A stretch of DNA of 64,000 nucleotides from Butyrivibrio sp. CAG:318 (GTDB taxonomy: Bacteria > Bacillota > Clostridia > Lachnospirales > Lachnospiraceae): NCBI GenBank assembly GCA_000431815.1, contig FR889258.1, forward strand, positions 1-64,000, given 5' to 3'. Positions within the stretch are counted from its first letter, which is position 1. Each line of letters opens with the position of its first letter. This document shows, piece by piece, positions 16,211 through 25,600 of the stretch. The translations under genes were made by a program, and so were the position numbers. The notes under the pieces are model-generated. The model did no database searches. It was not told the origin of the DNA and saw only the letters and a list, made by a program, of their open reading frames with translations.

Positions 16211-17635
16211 TTAGTATCTCCTTCTTCTGCCTCTGTGTCTGCGTCTTCTGCGGTTACGTCTGTTGTTTTCTATAATGAAAAACACTATACCTATCACTAC
16301 CACTACGAGAAGCACTGCAATGTATTTGATAATTTTTTTATAATCAGTGCTTTTTGACGAGGTATCGGATTTAACATCCGTCTCCGCCTGTGTATCTGAT
16401 GAGGCTTTTGTCTCAGAAACTGTCGTTGCTTCCTCGGTTGGCGCCGGTGTCGTCACTTCCGGGGTATATCCCTCACTCATGCATATTCTTAACGAACCTG
16501 TCATATCCTGATATTTGACTTCAACATCCTGTATTCCGACAACCGTACTGTCAACTTTTCCCACACTGTCCGGCTTAACCTTGACCGAACTTCCGTCGCT
16601 GTATGAAACAAATGCAATTACATCCGATGATTTAAATCCTGCAAGTTCCTGCGGTGTTGAATAAAATGTAGGATCTATTCCTCCGGTAAGGGCAACCGGT
16701 TCTTCAGCCGAAACAACTACAGTACAATATCCGCTTGTTCCGTCAGAAAGTTTGTATACAAGGTTGGTGGTTCCTGATCCGGTCATTACCGCAACACCGT
16801 TTTCATCAACGGATGCCACATTTTTATCAATTGAGTACCATGAAATTCCATTGGTATCTCCTGAAGGAACAGAAAGGGTAAGGCCATATCCTTTCTGAAG
16901 CGTAACGGATGTATTGCTGTCTGCTTCAGCGGTTCTTGGTTTTAAATTGTAATATGTTACCACCGCCTTAGCATCGGCCTGTCCCATTTTAGCTGCCATT
17001 TCTTCATTAACCGAACCGTCGGTATTACAAAGCATAGCTTCGTCTGTCGGGTTGCTCAAAAAACAGTGTTCAACTATTATCGATGGAATACCTGCACGGA
17101 CACCTTCCGCAATAAGTGTATAATAGTCCTCATAATCAAAACCTGTTGATGTACGCGTCTGCACGCCTCCATTCTTAAGCCCGAGTGATGAGAGATTCTC
17201 TGTTATAAGGCTGCACATATCATTGGTAGCTTCACTGTAATAAGAATTAAGCGAACGATATGCAATGCATCCCGAATTCGTTGCCGAACCACTGTTATTG
17301 TGAATACTGATAAGAAAATCAGCCTTCAATGCGGATGCGATCATAGCTCTTCCGGTATTGGTCATCCATTCATCCGATGTACGCGTAAGATATACTTTCA
17401 CTCCGTCGTATTTACATAACTCTTCACGCATCGCCTTCGCAATCGCAAGGTTACAGTCCTTCTCATAGGTTCCCGTGGTGGTTGCAATCGAACCCGGATC
17501 GTCCTGTCCATGACCCGGATCAATTACTATAACCACATCTCCGTCAGCATCCTTAGCGGATGCTTTGTTTACCATAAATGGCAATGTTAATGCCGCGCTG
17601 ATGCATATAACGGCAGCCATTATTATTTTCTTCAT
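16211..17635 (-). CDS. Membrane-anchored N-acetylmuramoyl-L-alanine amidase, second copy
   Basis: This 474-residue protein has the same plan as its neighbour: signal peptide, Amidase_3 domain (VIDPGHGQDDPGS, LISIHNNSG, SIIVEHCFLSNPTDEAM), a Big_2-like domain (SVDENGVAVMTGSGTTNLVY), a Thr/Glu/Ser stalk and a C-terminal membrane helix. The tail is very basic (NNRRNRRRRRHRGRRRRY), so the C-terminus should stay in the cytoplasm. Tandem duplication is clear from shared segments such as GLxNGGxQTRTST. It lies 18 bases after the transglutaminase gene. Confidence 0.93.
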   Translation of the reverse strand: MKKIIMAAVICISAALTLPFMVNKASAKDADGDVVIVIDPGHGQDDPGSIATTTGTYEKDCNLAIAKAMREELCKYDGVKVYLTRTSDEWMTNTGRAMIASALKADFLISIHNNSGSATNSGCIAYRSLNSYYSEATNDMCSLITENLSSLGLKNGGVQTRTSTGFDYEDYYTLIAEGVRAGIPSIIVEHCFLSNPTDEAMLCNTDGSVNEEMAAKMGQADAKAVVTYYNLKPRTAEADSNTSVTLQKGYGLTLSVPSGDTNGISWYSIDKNVASVDENGVAVMTGSGTTNLVYKLSDGTSGYCTVVVSAEEPVALTGGIDPTFYSTPQELAGFKSSDVIAFVSYSDGSSVKVKPDSVGKVDSTVVGIQDVEVKYQDMTGSLRICMSEGYTPEVTTPAPTEEATTVSETKASSDTQAETDVKSDTSSKSTDYKKIIKYIAVLLVVVVIGIVFFIIENNRRNRRRRRHRGRRRRY

Positions 17636-17653
17636 CTTAATGTTCCTCCATAT

Positions 17654-20158
17654 TTATAAATGCCTGTATAAGAACCGTTTAATAAATCCCATATTGCCTT
17701 TCATGCGCTTTCTTATTGATACTATCACATGTACGGCCTGATTTCTGTCATCCGCCGTTATATTCTCATTTGAGTATGTGACTTTATCATATAATTCCGC
17801 CATCCGTTCTGCCTCGGATGCTGCCACAAAAGGACATTCCTTGGCAACAATGCGGGCAAATTCCGTCTGCGGCATTGTGTCGGCACATTTAAGTCCAAAG
17901 TGTTTTAAAATATTGGTATATTCTCTGTAAATCGTCATAACACTCTGAGGGTAAAGCGATTCATCAGTGCTATTATACATTCTATCTCTGATTATTACCA
18001 TCTTTTTATTATGTATTACACTGATAAATATTACCAATGCCGATATGACCGCTGCTAATGCAACAAGAATTATCACTCTTTCGGCTGTTTTGGAAAGTTT
18101 GAATTTCTTACCACCCATGCTGCTGTCATTATTATAAGTTCTGTTTTCTTCAGACGGTTTTGTATTTCTTTCAGCAGGCGCGGTAGTCTCTACTGCCGTG
18201 GTCTGTGTCTCTTTCTGATCTGCGGTAGTTTCGACCGGTGTCGTATTTTCAGGTTTGGTTTCCTCAGACACGTTTGCCGGCACATTATAATTTCCCGGTG
18301 TCACATCAAGATCCAACCATCCTATCCCGTCAACATAATACTGCACCCACGCATGCGCAGCTGAATCGGCCACAGATATCCTGACATTGTCTTTATCTGC
18401 AAAGAACTGTTCTCCGTTATTTACTTTATATTCCGTATATGATGTACTTCCGTCCGCATCATGTCCGGCAGATGTGTCAAATGAATATCCTTCAACATAT
18501 CTTGCGGGAACTCCGGCACTTCTCAACATCATAACAGCCGCCGTTGCAAAATACGTACAATATCCCTGGTGCGTCTTATCTATGAAATATTCCACAAAAT
18601 CTTCACCATCAGGCAATGCTCCCGGGCTGATGGTGTATGTGCAGTTATCTGCCAGATATTTTCTTACCGCGCATGCAAGAGTATATCTGCCGGCGGAACT
18701 TTCAATGTTGTACCCGCCCCAGTCTTTGCGGAATTTATCTTTCATTGCCTGCGTGGTATTAACGTCAAGATACCTGTCATAAACCATGTCACGATAGCTT
18801 TCTTCAAATTCTTTTATCTGTTCATAATCGGAATCCGCCTGCACATCCGACGAACTGATTCCGGCGTCAAGTCCGGCATATGTCTCTTCATCTATATGGA
18901 TAAAGGTCGTATTAAAAGGATACTCTGCAATGCCGTATCCCTCTGTTGCCGTCATTGAAAACCCCATACCCTGTGCCGGGTGCGACGGAATAAATACATA
19001 CCTGGTCTCTCCGGCTGTATATTCAATATTCATTCCTGTTTCATATGCTTTAATTTGTCCGTTTCGCGCAAGCAGGTTCAATGTCCGGTATGAAAGATCC
19101 GACACTATACCCGGTGCCTCACTCTTTTCCTCAGCCCAGTCAGGCTCAGCCCACCTGTCTTTCTTATAATCGGCACCTATATATCCTCTGATATATATTT
19201 TTCCCTGCACAACAGGCATATTTACTTCAAGCACTTCTTTACCCGAAAACTCCAGTTTATCAACATGTCCAAGTTCTCCGGCGCCTATCTCGCTGCTGCC
19301 TCCTGATGCTATTCCGACTCCTGCTCCCGGGATTGTTCCGTCCCACGGAAGAAGTTCTCCCACAAAATCTATGATTTTATTAATTGTAAGCTCGCCGTTC
19401 TGAAACTGATTATACATTTCTTCACCGCGTGAATACACATCATTAAAATATTGCGGTTTCTCGTAAATCTCCTTCGGTTTGACAGCCAATATTATCATTG
19501 TTACGGCAATTATTGCCGCTGTGCATACAATACATGCTGTCTGTACCCAGAAATACCGGATTTTATCCTTTGACTTACCCCATGATGCCAATATCATAAT
19601 GAGTAATGATACACTGTATGCAATACCGATGACAATTCCCGCAACACTTGCCTTATCCATTATGGCCGCAAGCACGGTAAAGGCAAGTGATATCACCATA
19701 GGTATGACTGCCATCCGTTTATGTATGAAACAGAATGCATACAATGCCCCGATAAGGCATAGTGCCATGTTAATCGCAAGATCCGGATTGGCTTCTTTCA
19801 TTAACCTTAATGACATATCTATAAAATACATCTCTGTTTCAAAAAAGCCCGCCATATCATTTATAACAGCATTTATAAACTCTGCCGTTCCGCCCATAAC
19901 AGCTTCCCTGGCTATCCAGAATACAATGCCGCCGGCAGCGATTATTCCGACCCATGCAATCCACTGACGTTTAATAAATACGAACAATGCCGACATCACA
20001 AGCGAGATTACAGCGGCAAATATAACTCCGGATGCCATCTCTATGGACACATAACGGTCAAACTGCAGAAAAAGTACCATAAGAAGGTTCAAAAGTCCTA
20101 TGAACGTCAGTATTGATGTAGAGATAAAAAATTTGATTTTATTATCTGTCTGATTCAT
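17654..20158 (-). CDS. Membrane protein with extracellular transglutaminase-like domain
   Basis: The 834-residue protein has six or so N-terminal membrane helices (about 15-230), a large outer region and a transglutaminase/cysteine-protease-like fold with the triad in CTYFATAAVMMLRSAGVPAR (Cys), AAHAWVQYY (His) and GWLDLDVTPG (Asp). A Thr/Glu-rich linker leads to another membrane helix and a cytoplasmic tail with a DUF4129-like pattern. Families of this plan usually sit beside MoxR ATPases and DUF58 proteins, as here. The ATG at 20158 follows GGGAGGG and overlaps the DUF58 gene by 17 bases. A role in wall or surface-protein modification is likely but not shown. Confidence 0.88.
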   Translation of the reverse strand: MNQTDNKIKFFISTSILTFIGLLNLLMVLFLQFDRYVSIEMASGVIFAAVISLVMSALFVFIKRQWIAWVGIIAAGGIVFWIAREAVMGGTAEFINAVINDMAGFFETEMYFIDMSLRLMKEANPDLAINMALCLIGALYAFCFIHKRMAVIPMVISLAFTVLAAIMDKASVAGIVIGIAYSVSLLIMILASWGKSKDKIRYFWVQTACIVCTAAIIAVTMIILAVKPKEIYEKPQYFNDVYSRGEEMYNQFQNGELTINKIIDFVGELLPWDGTIPGAGVGIASGGSSEIGAGELGHVDKLEFSGKEVLEVNMPVVQGKIYIRGYIGADYKKDRWAEPDWAEEKSEAPGIVSDLSYRTLNLLARNGQIKAYETGMNIEYTAGETRYVFIPSHPAQGMGFSMTATEGYGIAEYPFNTTFIHIDEETYAGLDAGISSSDVQADSDYEQIKEFEESYRDMVYDRYLDVNTTQAMKDKFRKDWGGYNIESSAGRYTLACAVRKYLADNCTYTISPGALPDGEDFVEYFIDKTHQGYCTYFATAAVMMLRSAGVPARYVEGYSFDTSAGHDADGSTSYTEYKVNNGEQFFADKDNVRISVADSAAHAWVQYYVDGIGWLDLDVTPGNYNVPANVSEETKPENTTPVETTADQKETQTTAVETTAPAERNTKPSEENRTYNNDSSMGGKKFKLSKTAERVIILVALAAVISALVIFISVIHNKKMVIIRDRMYNSTDESLYPQSVMTIYREYTNILKHFGLKCADTMPQTEFARIVAKECPFVAASEAERMAELYDKVTYSNENITADDRNQAVHVIVSIRKRMKGNMGFIKRFLYRHL

Positions 20159-21305
20159 AAACACCCTCCCTCTGCATAACAAATTTTACAGGGATACGTT
20201 CTGCATCCTTATCGCGCGGCGTCATATAGTACACTATACTGTTTTCACTCAGCAGTGCCATATTTTTTACCGCTTCCGCACTGTATACCGGCGACACATA
20301 GAATATACGCCTTCTGTCATTAGTATTGTGTGCATAATAATTAACGGCACATGAATTTTCATTATCATATGGTCTGATCGTATAAATCTGCGCAAACATT
20401 CCGTTAATGTCATTATCCGTCTCTATTCTGGTACTGTTAAATCCATCCTTCATATAACAGGCATTAAAGCCAAATCCTCTGGCTGTAAGTGCATTTACAA
20501 GGCTGTAAAGCATATCATACATCTCGTCCATCACGCGCCTGTTTTTACGTTTTGGCAGGTCTGTCTTAAAAATGTCGATTATGACGGTATCATTATCAGT
20601 CAGTGCAAGGCCATATTCCTTCACCATAAGTTCCGATTTCTTGGAGCTTAATTTCCAATGGATATTGCGTATCCTGTCGCCTCCCGCGTATTCACGGATT
20701 GCGAATATTTCCGTGGGGTCATTGCCCGCTTTTACGGTTGAATACAATGCATCCTCGCCCTCTCCCACTGACGCCGATACTTTGTCAAGCATATGGCTTT
20801 CCGGAATTTTCGGAAGCACCACAACAGTTAAATTCTGTTTTAATTTCTTTCTGACACGAAAAATACGCAGGAAATCATATACATAAACTCCGGCCATGCT
20901 GACACCGAGAATCTCACAGTGTGGACATTTGATTTCAAACTGCCTCACTACAGATTGTCTCGGCGGGCACATGGCTGTAATTCTGTGTTTTACTGATTTA
21001 CTGCGTTTCTTTCCTTTATTTATGCCTGTAACTGTCAGTTTAACCTTACATGAGGTAAGCACCAACGGAGAGTTATTGGTTATTTCTATTCCTATTGCGC
21101 ACTTTTCACCACGGTATGCCACCGCATTGTCCTGCGTGAATACAGCATTTATTCCGCACCGGAGCACAACAACTGTAATAAGTGATACAACAGATGTGAC
21201 AATAAACACTGCGTCAATTATAAAAGCAATATATGTATCAATAAATACATTTCCGGCATATACCGCCGCTGATAATATCAGATAAATCAAAATATGCAGA
21301 AACAT
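20142..21305 (-). CDS. DUF58 domain protein
   Basis: This 387-residue protein has two N-terminal membrane helices, a beta-rich part and the DUF58 signature FAIREYAGGDRIRNIHWKLS near residue 205. The C-terminal part is VWA-like. DUF58 proteins are thought to work as partners of MoxR-family AAA+ ATPases; the exact function is unknown. It starts six bases after the MoxR gene with GAGGTAG in front, and its end overlaps the transglutaminase gene, so the three are translationally linked. Confidence 0.9.
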   Translation of the reverse strand: MFLHILIYLILSAAVYAGNVFIDTYIAFIIDAVFIVTSVVSLITVVVLRCGINAVFTQDNAVAYRGEKCAIGIEITNNSPLVLTSCKVKLTVTGINKGKKRSKSVKHRITAMCPPRQSVVRQFEIKCPHCEILGVSMAGVYVYDFLRIFRVRKKLKQNLTVVVLPKIPESHMLDKVSASVGEGEDALYSTVKAGNDPTEIFAIREYAGGDRIRNIHWKLSSKKSELMVKEYGLALTDNDTVIIDIFKTDLPKRKNRRVMDEMYDMLYSLVNALTARGFGFNACYMKDGFNSTRIETDNDINGMFAQIYTIRPYDNENSCAVNYYAHNTNDRRRIFYVSPVYSAEAVKNMALLSENSIVYYMTPRDKDAERIPVKFVMQREGVYESDR

Positions 21306-21311
21306 GTATTA

Positions 21312-22250
21312 CTACCTCATGGCTCTCGGAACCGGTACCGTACGGAAAATATTGTCAATTACTTCATCGATTGTCACCGAGGAGATTTTAGCTCTCGGAT
21401 TCAGTATTATCCTGTGTCCGGCTACATCCTTAAATATGCTTTGCACATCCTCCGGCGTAACATATGTCCTTCCCGATATATAAGCCCTGGCTTTGGACAT
21501 TCCGGCAAGGGCTATCGATCCTCTCGGGCTCACACCAAGCTCTATAAGCGGATTCTGCCTTGTCGCAAAACTCAGCATGGTTATATACTCTATGATCGCA
21601 TCATCCATATGCAGATTATCGGTTTCCGCCTGCATCATGACTATGTCTTTGCCATCCACCACCTGCTTTACATCATTAAGCGGGTTGGCTCCCTGTCTGT
21701 CTTTAAGAATCGCAATTTCACTTGCCGGATCCGGATATCCCATTGACAGTTTGATCATAAAACGGTCAAGCTGGGATTCAGGCAGCATCTGTGTTCCGGC
21801 CGAACCGACCGGGTTCTGTGTTGCTATTACAGTAAACGGTTTCGGAAGTATCCTCGTAACACCGTCAACAGTAACCTGACCCTCTTCCATTGCCTCAAGG
21901 AGTGCGGACTGTGTCTTTGATGACGTTCTGTTAATCTCATCCGCGAGAAACAGATTACACATTACAGCCCCTTCCTTAAATTCAAATTCCTGGGTTTTGG
22001 CGTTATACATTGAAAATCCTATTACATCGGACGGAAGTACATCTGTCGTAAACTGCATTCTGTTCTGTTTAAGTGCCATGGACTTAGAGAATGCAAGCGC
22101 AAGCGTTGTCTTGCCCACACCCGGTATATCTTCCATAAGTATATGTCCCTTCGCAAGAACAGCCATCATAACCTTCTCTATGATCTCATCCTTACCTTTT
22201 ACCGCTTTTCTGACCTCCTGCATTACTGAAAGTGCTTTTTCGTAACTCAT
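21312..22250 (-). CDS. MoxR-family AAA+ ATPase
   Basis: The 312-residue ATPase belongs to the MoxR group, chaperone-like ATPases that act on a neighbouring client. Walker A IPGVGKTTLA (42-51), Walker B FLADEINRTS near 108-117, the segment LLEAMEEGQVTVDG and IATQNPVGSAGTQMLPESQL with the arginine-containing DRF match the family. Together with the DUF58 and transglutaminase genes downstream it forms the widespread MoxR-DUF58-TGase unit. Confidence 0.94.
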   Translation of the reverse strand: MSYEKALSVMQEVRKAVKGKDEIIEKVMMAVLAKGHILMEDIPGVGKTTLALAFSKSMALKQNRMQFTTDVLPSDVIGFSMYNAKTQEFEFKEGAVMCNLFLADEINRTSSKTQSALLEAMEEGQVTVDGVTRILPKPFTVIATQNPVGSAGTQMLPESQLDRFMIKLSMGYPDPASEIAILKDRQGANPLNDVKQVVDGKDIVMMQAETDNLHMDDAIIEYITMLSFATRQNPLIELGVSPRGSIALAGMSKARAYISGRTYVTPEDVQSIFKDVAGHRIILNPRAKISSVTIDEVIDNIFRTVPVPRAMR

Positions 22251-22274
22251 ATTAACCCTCCTGATATTATGCCA

Positions 22275-23393
22275 TTAGTCTTCTACGTTAGATTTAATGT
22301 CCGCTATAAGCCATTTACCGTCAATATTAACAAAATAATACGTCTGGTCATTATGTTCCGTCCTTGTATCCCCGGTAGCCGTAAGATACATTGACTTGTC
22401 AAAAATAATCCTGCATGAAAAACATACATCACTGTAAGGTGTATAATCTTCTACCGATACATTGTTAAATTCAGGTGTATTATGCCTGCTGTACATCCAC
22501 ATATCACCCTGTCTGTACTGTTCCGCAAGATCAATGTAATATGATCCCTGTGGAAAATATATCTGAAGACATGCAGTACTTTCTCCGCATCCTGCAAGGT
22601 CGCGCGAGAAGAAATTAGAGTATGCCTTTGCTGCCGTAACCACATAATCCGATAATTCGGCAGGAATCTGTGTCGTAACATATCCTACATTAATATTCGA
22701 ATAATCCGTGTACGAGGAAACATCAATGTTATTTCCCGACGCATCTGCAACCCGGATATCCGGATTGCTGATAAGCCCCTTAACCTCATAAGTGACCGTC
22801 TTTGGAACTTCAACATATTCCGCTACATATTTCATGCCTTCCATGTCAACAGGCTCACCCACCTGCTCATCACTTCCGAGTTCGATTCCGTTTACCGTTA
22901 CTTTGTAAATTGACGGTACTGTTATTTTTACATTAACAGCACCCGATGCAGCTTCTGCACTCACCGATGCCACCTTCCAGTCGGAAATGGAAAGTATGCC
23001 CATTATTTTACGCTCATTGTCAGCCGTTATAACTGCTTCACATACTTCATTCTTATCATCCATGATTTCGTATACCATCTTATATGTTGAAGACGATTTA
23101 ACTTTATAAGTAAGTTCCTTGCCCTTAACCTCATCGGCAAACGTATCCGGAAGACCTGCTTCCGGCTCAAATTTGCTGCCTCCATCCGTCTTTACGGATG
23201 ATACATCACCTGATTCAAGGTTCTTGATAAGGTCTTCAACCACATATGCCGGCTGCGCCTTCTCATATTTCTTCATTGTGTTCCACACATATATTATGAG
23301 CACCATGACCAATACAAGAAGAACTCCCATATATATGCCGTATCCCAGCCAGAATTTGCTTTTTTTCCTGATTTTGACTTTCTTGTCTGTCAT
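22275..23393 (-). CDS. Membrane-anchored protein of unknown function
   Basis: I do not recognise this 372-residue protein as a whole. It has a short basic N-terminus (KKVKIRKKSKFW), one membrane helix (IYMGVLLVLVMVLIIYVW) and an outer part of several alpha/beta units. The last 100 residues (DLAEQYRQGDMWMYSRHN to YYFVNIDGKWLIADIKS) resemble an NTF2-like fold, often used in secreted accessory proteins. It lies eight bases after the glycosidase gene and 24 bases before the MoxR gene, so it probably serves the same envelope pathway. Confidence 0.65.
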   Translation of the reverse strand: MTDKKVKIRKKSKFWLGYGIYMGVLLVLVMVLIIYVWNTMKKYEKAQPAYVVEDLIKNLESGDVSSVKTDGGSKFEPEAGLPDTFADEVKGKELTYKVKSSSTYKMVYEIMDDKNEVCEAVITADNERKIMGILSISDWKVASVSAEAASGAVNVKITVPSIYKVTVNGIELGSDEQVGEPVDMEGMKYVAEYVEVPKTVTYEVKGLISNPDIRVADASGNNIDVSSYTDYSNINVGYVTTQIPAELSDYVVTAAKAYSNFFSRDLAGCGESTACLQIYFPQGSYYIDLAEQYRQGDMWMYSRHNTPEFNNVSVEDYTPYSDVCFSCRIIFDKSMYLTATGDTRTEHNDQTYYFVNIDGKWLIADIKSNVED

Positions 23394-23401
23394 ATGCCCT
23401 C

Positions 23402-24505
23402 CTACTTAACAACAAAAGCTGTCGGCAGTTTCCATGAAGATGTTGAATAATATAATGTAACGCTCGTCATCTCATACTGTCCGTTATAATACATTGATGA
23501 AGAACTTCCGCCATCAAGGTTAGCTGCATTAACCGCACCGTATTCCTGCATAACACTTATGAGGTCGGCTGCCGTCGCTCCTATGTGGCCTTCATGTCCT
23601 CTTCCGTCTGTTACAAAAAGGATTACCGCACCGTCTTTACGCTGGCCTATTACGGTTCTCGGATTGGCACCGCTTCCGTTTCCGTTAATCGGTGTCGCTT
23701 CTCCGTTAATAATAAGTTTGGTAAAGTGGTTCGTGTCTCCGTCATCTATATCCTTGAAACTTACCGCATCGCGTATGTTATTTTCTTTGACAAGGCTCTC
23801 AACCTGCTCCGAAGACATATTTCCGATATCTTTTATTACAAGAATGTTATCCGTGTTGAAACCTACCATAACATCTCCCGGCTGTGGGATATTATACTGA
23901 ATCTCGCCATTGCATACGACAAGTCCCTTTGGTTTGCCGCCCCAGTTTCCATCCGAAAAATATTCACCGCCGTTGATTCCGGCAATTGCTCCGGCATTGT
24001 TCACCAATGTGTCAAGTGTGTCACCGGACTTGCTCTTATTGTCGTCAGACCAAGGATAAATTGTAGCCACACGCAGTTTGGAAGGATCCTTAATAATCAT
24101 GACCTTGCCCATGTATGAACGTCCCGTTATATTCTCAATCCTGATACCGTTCTCATCGAACTCCTCAGTTTCACTGTTATTATCATCCGGCTTATCATTA
24201 TTTTTCTTATCATTTATGTTAATAAGCGACGTATCGACATCATTATCAAGATGTCCCATTGAATTATTACCGGTTATCTTAAGTATTTCATCCTTGCTGA
24301 AATACCATCCCGCAAGAAATTTCATGGCACCCGTTTCAAGAACGGTTCCCACAAAAAGATCTCTCGCCGCCGTTGAAGGGCCGTGGCAGAATACCCACAT
24401 TGCGGAATAAAGTGCCGCAAATATCATTACAATTGTCGATATAAAAACCGTAAATACACGGCCGATTATCCTGGTTACTTTTTTTGATTTTTTGACTTCA
24501 GCCAT
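23402..24505 (-). CDS. Phosphodiester glycosidase family (NAGPA-type) exported protein
   Basis: The 367-residue protein has an N-terminal membrane anchor (VFTVFISTIVMIFAALYSAM) and a NAGPA-type domain: AGINGGEYFSDGNWGGKPKG, GANPRTVIGQRKDGAVILFV, TDGRGHEGHIGATAADL and AANLDGGSSSSMYYNG. Family members cleave phosphodiester-linked sugars; bacterial ones are often tied to exopolysaccharide or wall teichoic metabolism. The ATG at 24505 follows GGGAGGAG and shares one base with the stop of the upstream glycosyltransferase gene (TAATG), which argues against the longer frame. Confidence 0.87.
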   Translation of the reverse strand: MAEVKKSKKVTRIIGRVFTVFISTIVMIFAALYSAMWVFCHGPSTAARDLFVGTVLETGAMKFLAGWYFSKDEILKITGNNSMGHLDNDVDTSLININDKKNNDKPDDNNSETEEFDENGIRIENITGRSYMGKVMIIKDPSKLRVATIYPWSDDNKSKSGDTLDTLVNNAGAIAGINGGEYFSDGNWGGKPKGLVVCNGEIQYNIPQPGDVMVGFNTDNILVIKDIGNMSSEQVESLVKENNIRDAVSFKDIDDGDTNHFTKLIINGEATPINGNGSGANPRTVIGQRKDGAVILFVTDGRGHEGHIGATAADLISVMQEYGAVNAANLDGGSSSSMYYNGQYEMTSVTLYYSTSSWKLPTAFVVK

Positions 24506-25584
24506 TAGTTCTCCTCCCTGGTGTTCTTCTTTGTTCCCTTGAACACCCATCGTCTCTGTATCTGGAAGCTGAGCAGAAACAATATTATGTCAACTGCTAT
24601 TTTAATCAGTGATGTCAATACATCCCTGGTCTTTAGTACATATGAAATCAGATTGACAAGTCCGTATGAAACTCCCGCCTGGCATATGCACAGTGCATAG
24701 TACTTAGGCATGGACCGGCTTACCGGCTCATCTGATTCAAACACTGCTTTTCTGTTAAACATATAATTGAACAGGGAGGACACAATTCTCGCGCCGGCCG
24801 TTGCTATAAGGATTTTGAGCCAGTGTTCAAGCCGGTCGCCTATTATCAGTTCCAATGCAAGAAACAGCACATAATCTATCACAAATGACATTATCGAACT
24901 GAATACAAACTTCAGGATAACCATATATATTTTAAATGAGTCCCTTATCGGATGAAAATGCGTCGTTGCATTATCTTCGATATATACAGTTTCTATGGTT
25001 ACCTCGCTAAAAGGCACTCCGCTCTTATTCATCTCAAGCAGCACCTGCGTTTCATATTCAAAGCGCTCACCTTTAATATCCGCCATAAACCGAAGATATT
25101 GTGCCGGAATTGCCCTTAGTCCCGTCTGCGTGTCACTTATTCTGATCCCGCATGCAAATCTGAAAACAAAACGTGTTATATTATTACCTATTTTACTCTT
25201 GGGCGGAACATTGCTTCCCGAAAAATCACGGCATCCGAGTATTACTTCACCACGCTCTGCCATAGCCTCACAGCACGCTTTAATGTCCTGCGGACGGTGC
25301 TGGTTATCACCGTCCACGGTAACTACGCCGTCTATGTCTTTTCTGTTGGCAATACAATATTCAAAAGCCGTCTTCAGGGCACGGCCCTTGCCACGATTCA
25401 CATCATGGCGGAGTACGGTAACCTGAGGAAGCGCCTCAGCTTCTTTGAATGGTTCAAGATGGGCGTCATCGCTTCCGTCATTGACAATTATGATATCATC
25501 GAAGCCTTCTTTTACAAGTCCGTTAACGACAAGCATCAGCTTCTCATCCGGATTGAGTGAAGGTAATATAACACTAATCTGCAC
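24505..25584 (-). CDS. GT2 glycosyltransferase fused to a GtrA-like membrane domain
   Basis: The 359-residue protein has a DPM1/GT2 catalytic domain (SVILPSLNPDEKL, VNDGSDD, NRGKGRALKTAFEY, VDGDNQHRP, SDTQTGLRAIP) and then a four-helix GtrA-like domain with SFVIDYVLFLALELIIGD. Such proteins usually move a sugar onto a polyprenyl-phosphate carrier. I chose the GTG start because AGGAGAG lies six bases before it; a longer frame would run into valS. The 16-base gap to valS and the overlap with the glycosidase gene show tight linkage. Confidence 0.88.
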   Translation of the reverse strand: MQISVILPSLNPDEKLMLVVNGLVKEGFDDIIIVNDGSDDAHLEPFKEAEALPQVTVLRHDVNRGKGRALKTAFEYCIANRKDIDGVVTVDGDNQHRPQDIKACCEAMAERGEVILGCRDFSGSNVPPKSKIGNNITRFVFRFACGIRISDTQTGLRAIPAQYLRFMADIKGERFEYETQVLLEMNKSGVPFSEVTIETVYIEDNATTHFHPIRDSFKIYMVILKFVFSSIMSFVIDYVLFLALELIIGDRLEHWLKILIATAGARIVSSLFNYMFNRKAVFESDEPVSRSMPKYYALCICQAGVSYGLVNLISYVLKTRDVLTSLIKIAVDIILFLLSFQIQRRWVFKGTKKNTREEN

Positions 25585-25600
25585 TTTGTCTCTCCTGTGA

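Noticed and set aside
20142..20182. Longer start for the transglutaminase gene
   Set aside because: The extension lies inside the DUF58 gene and lacks a ribosome-binding site, while GGGAGGG precedes the ATG at 20158.
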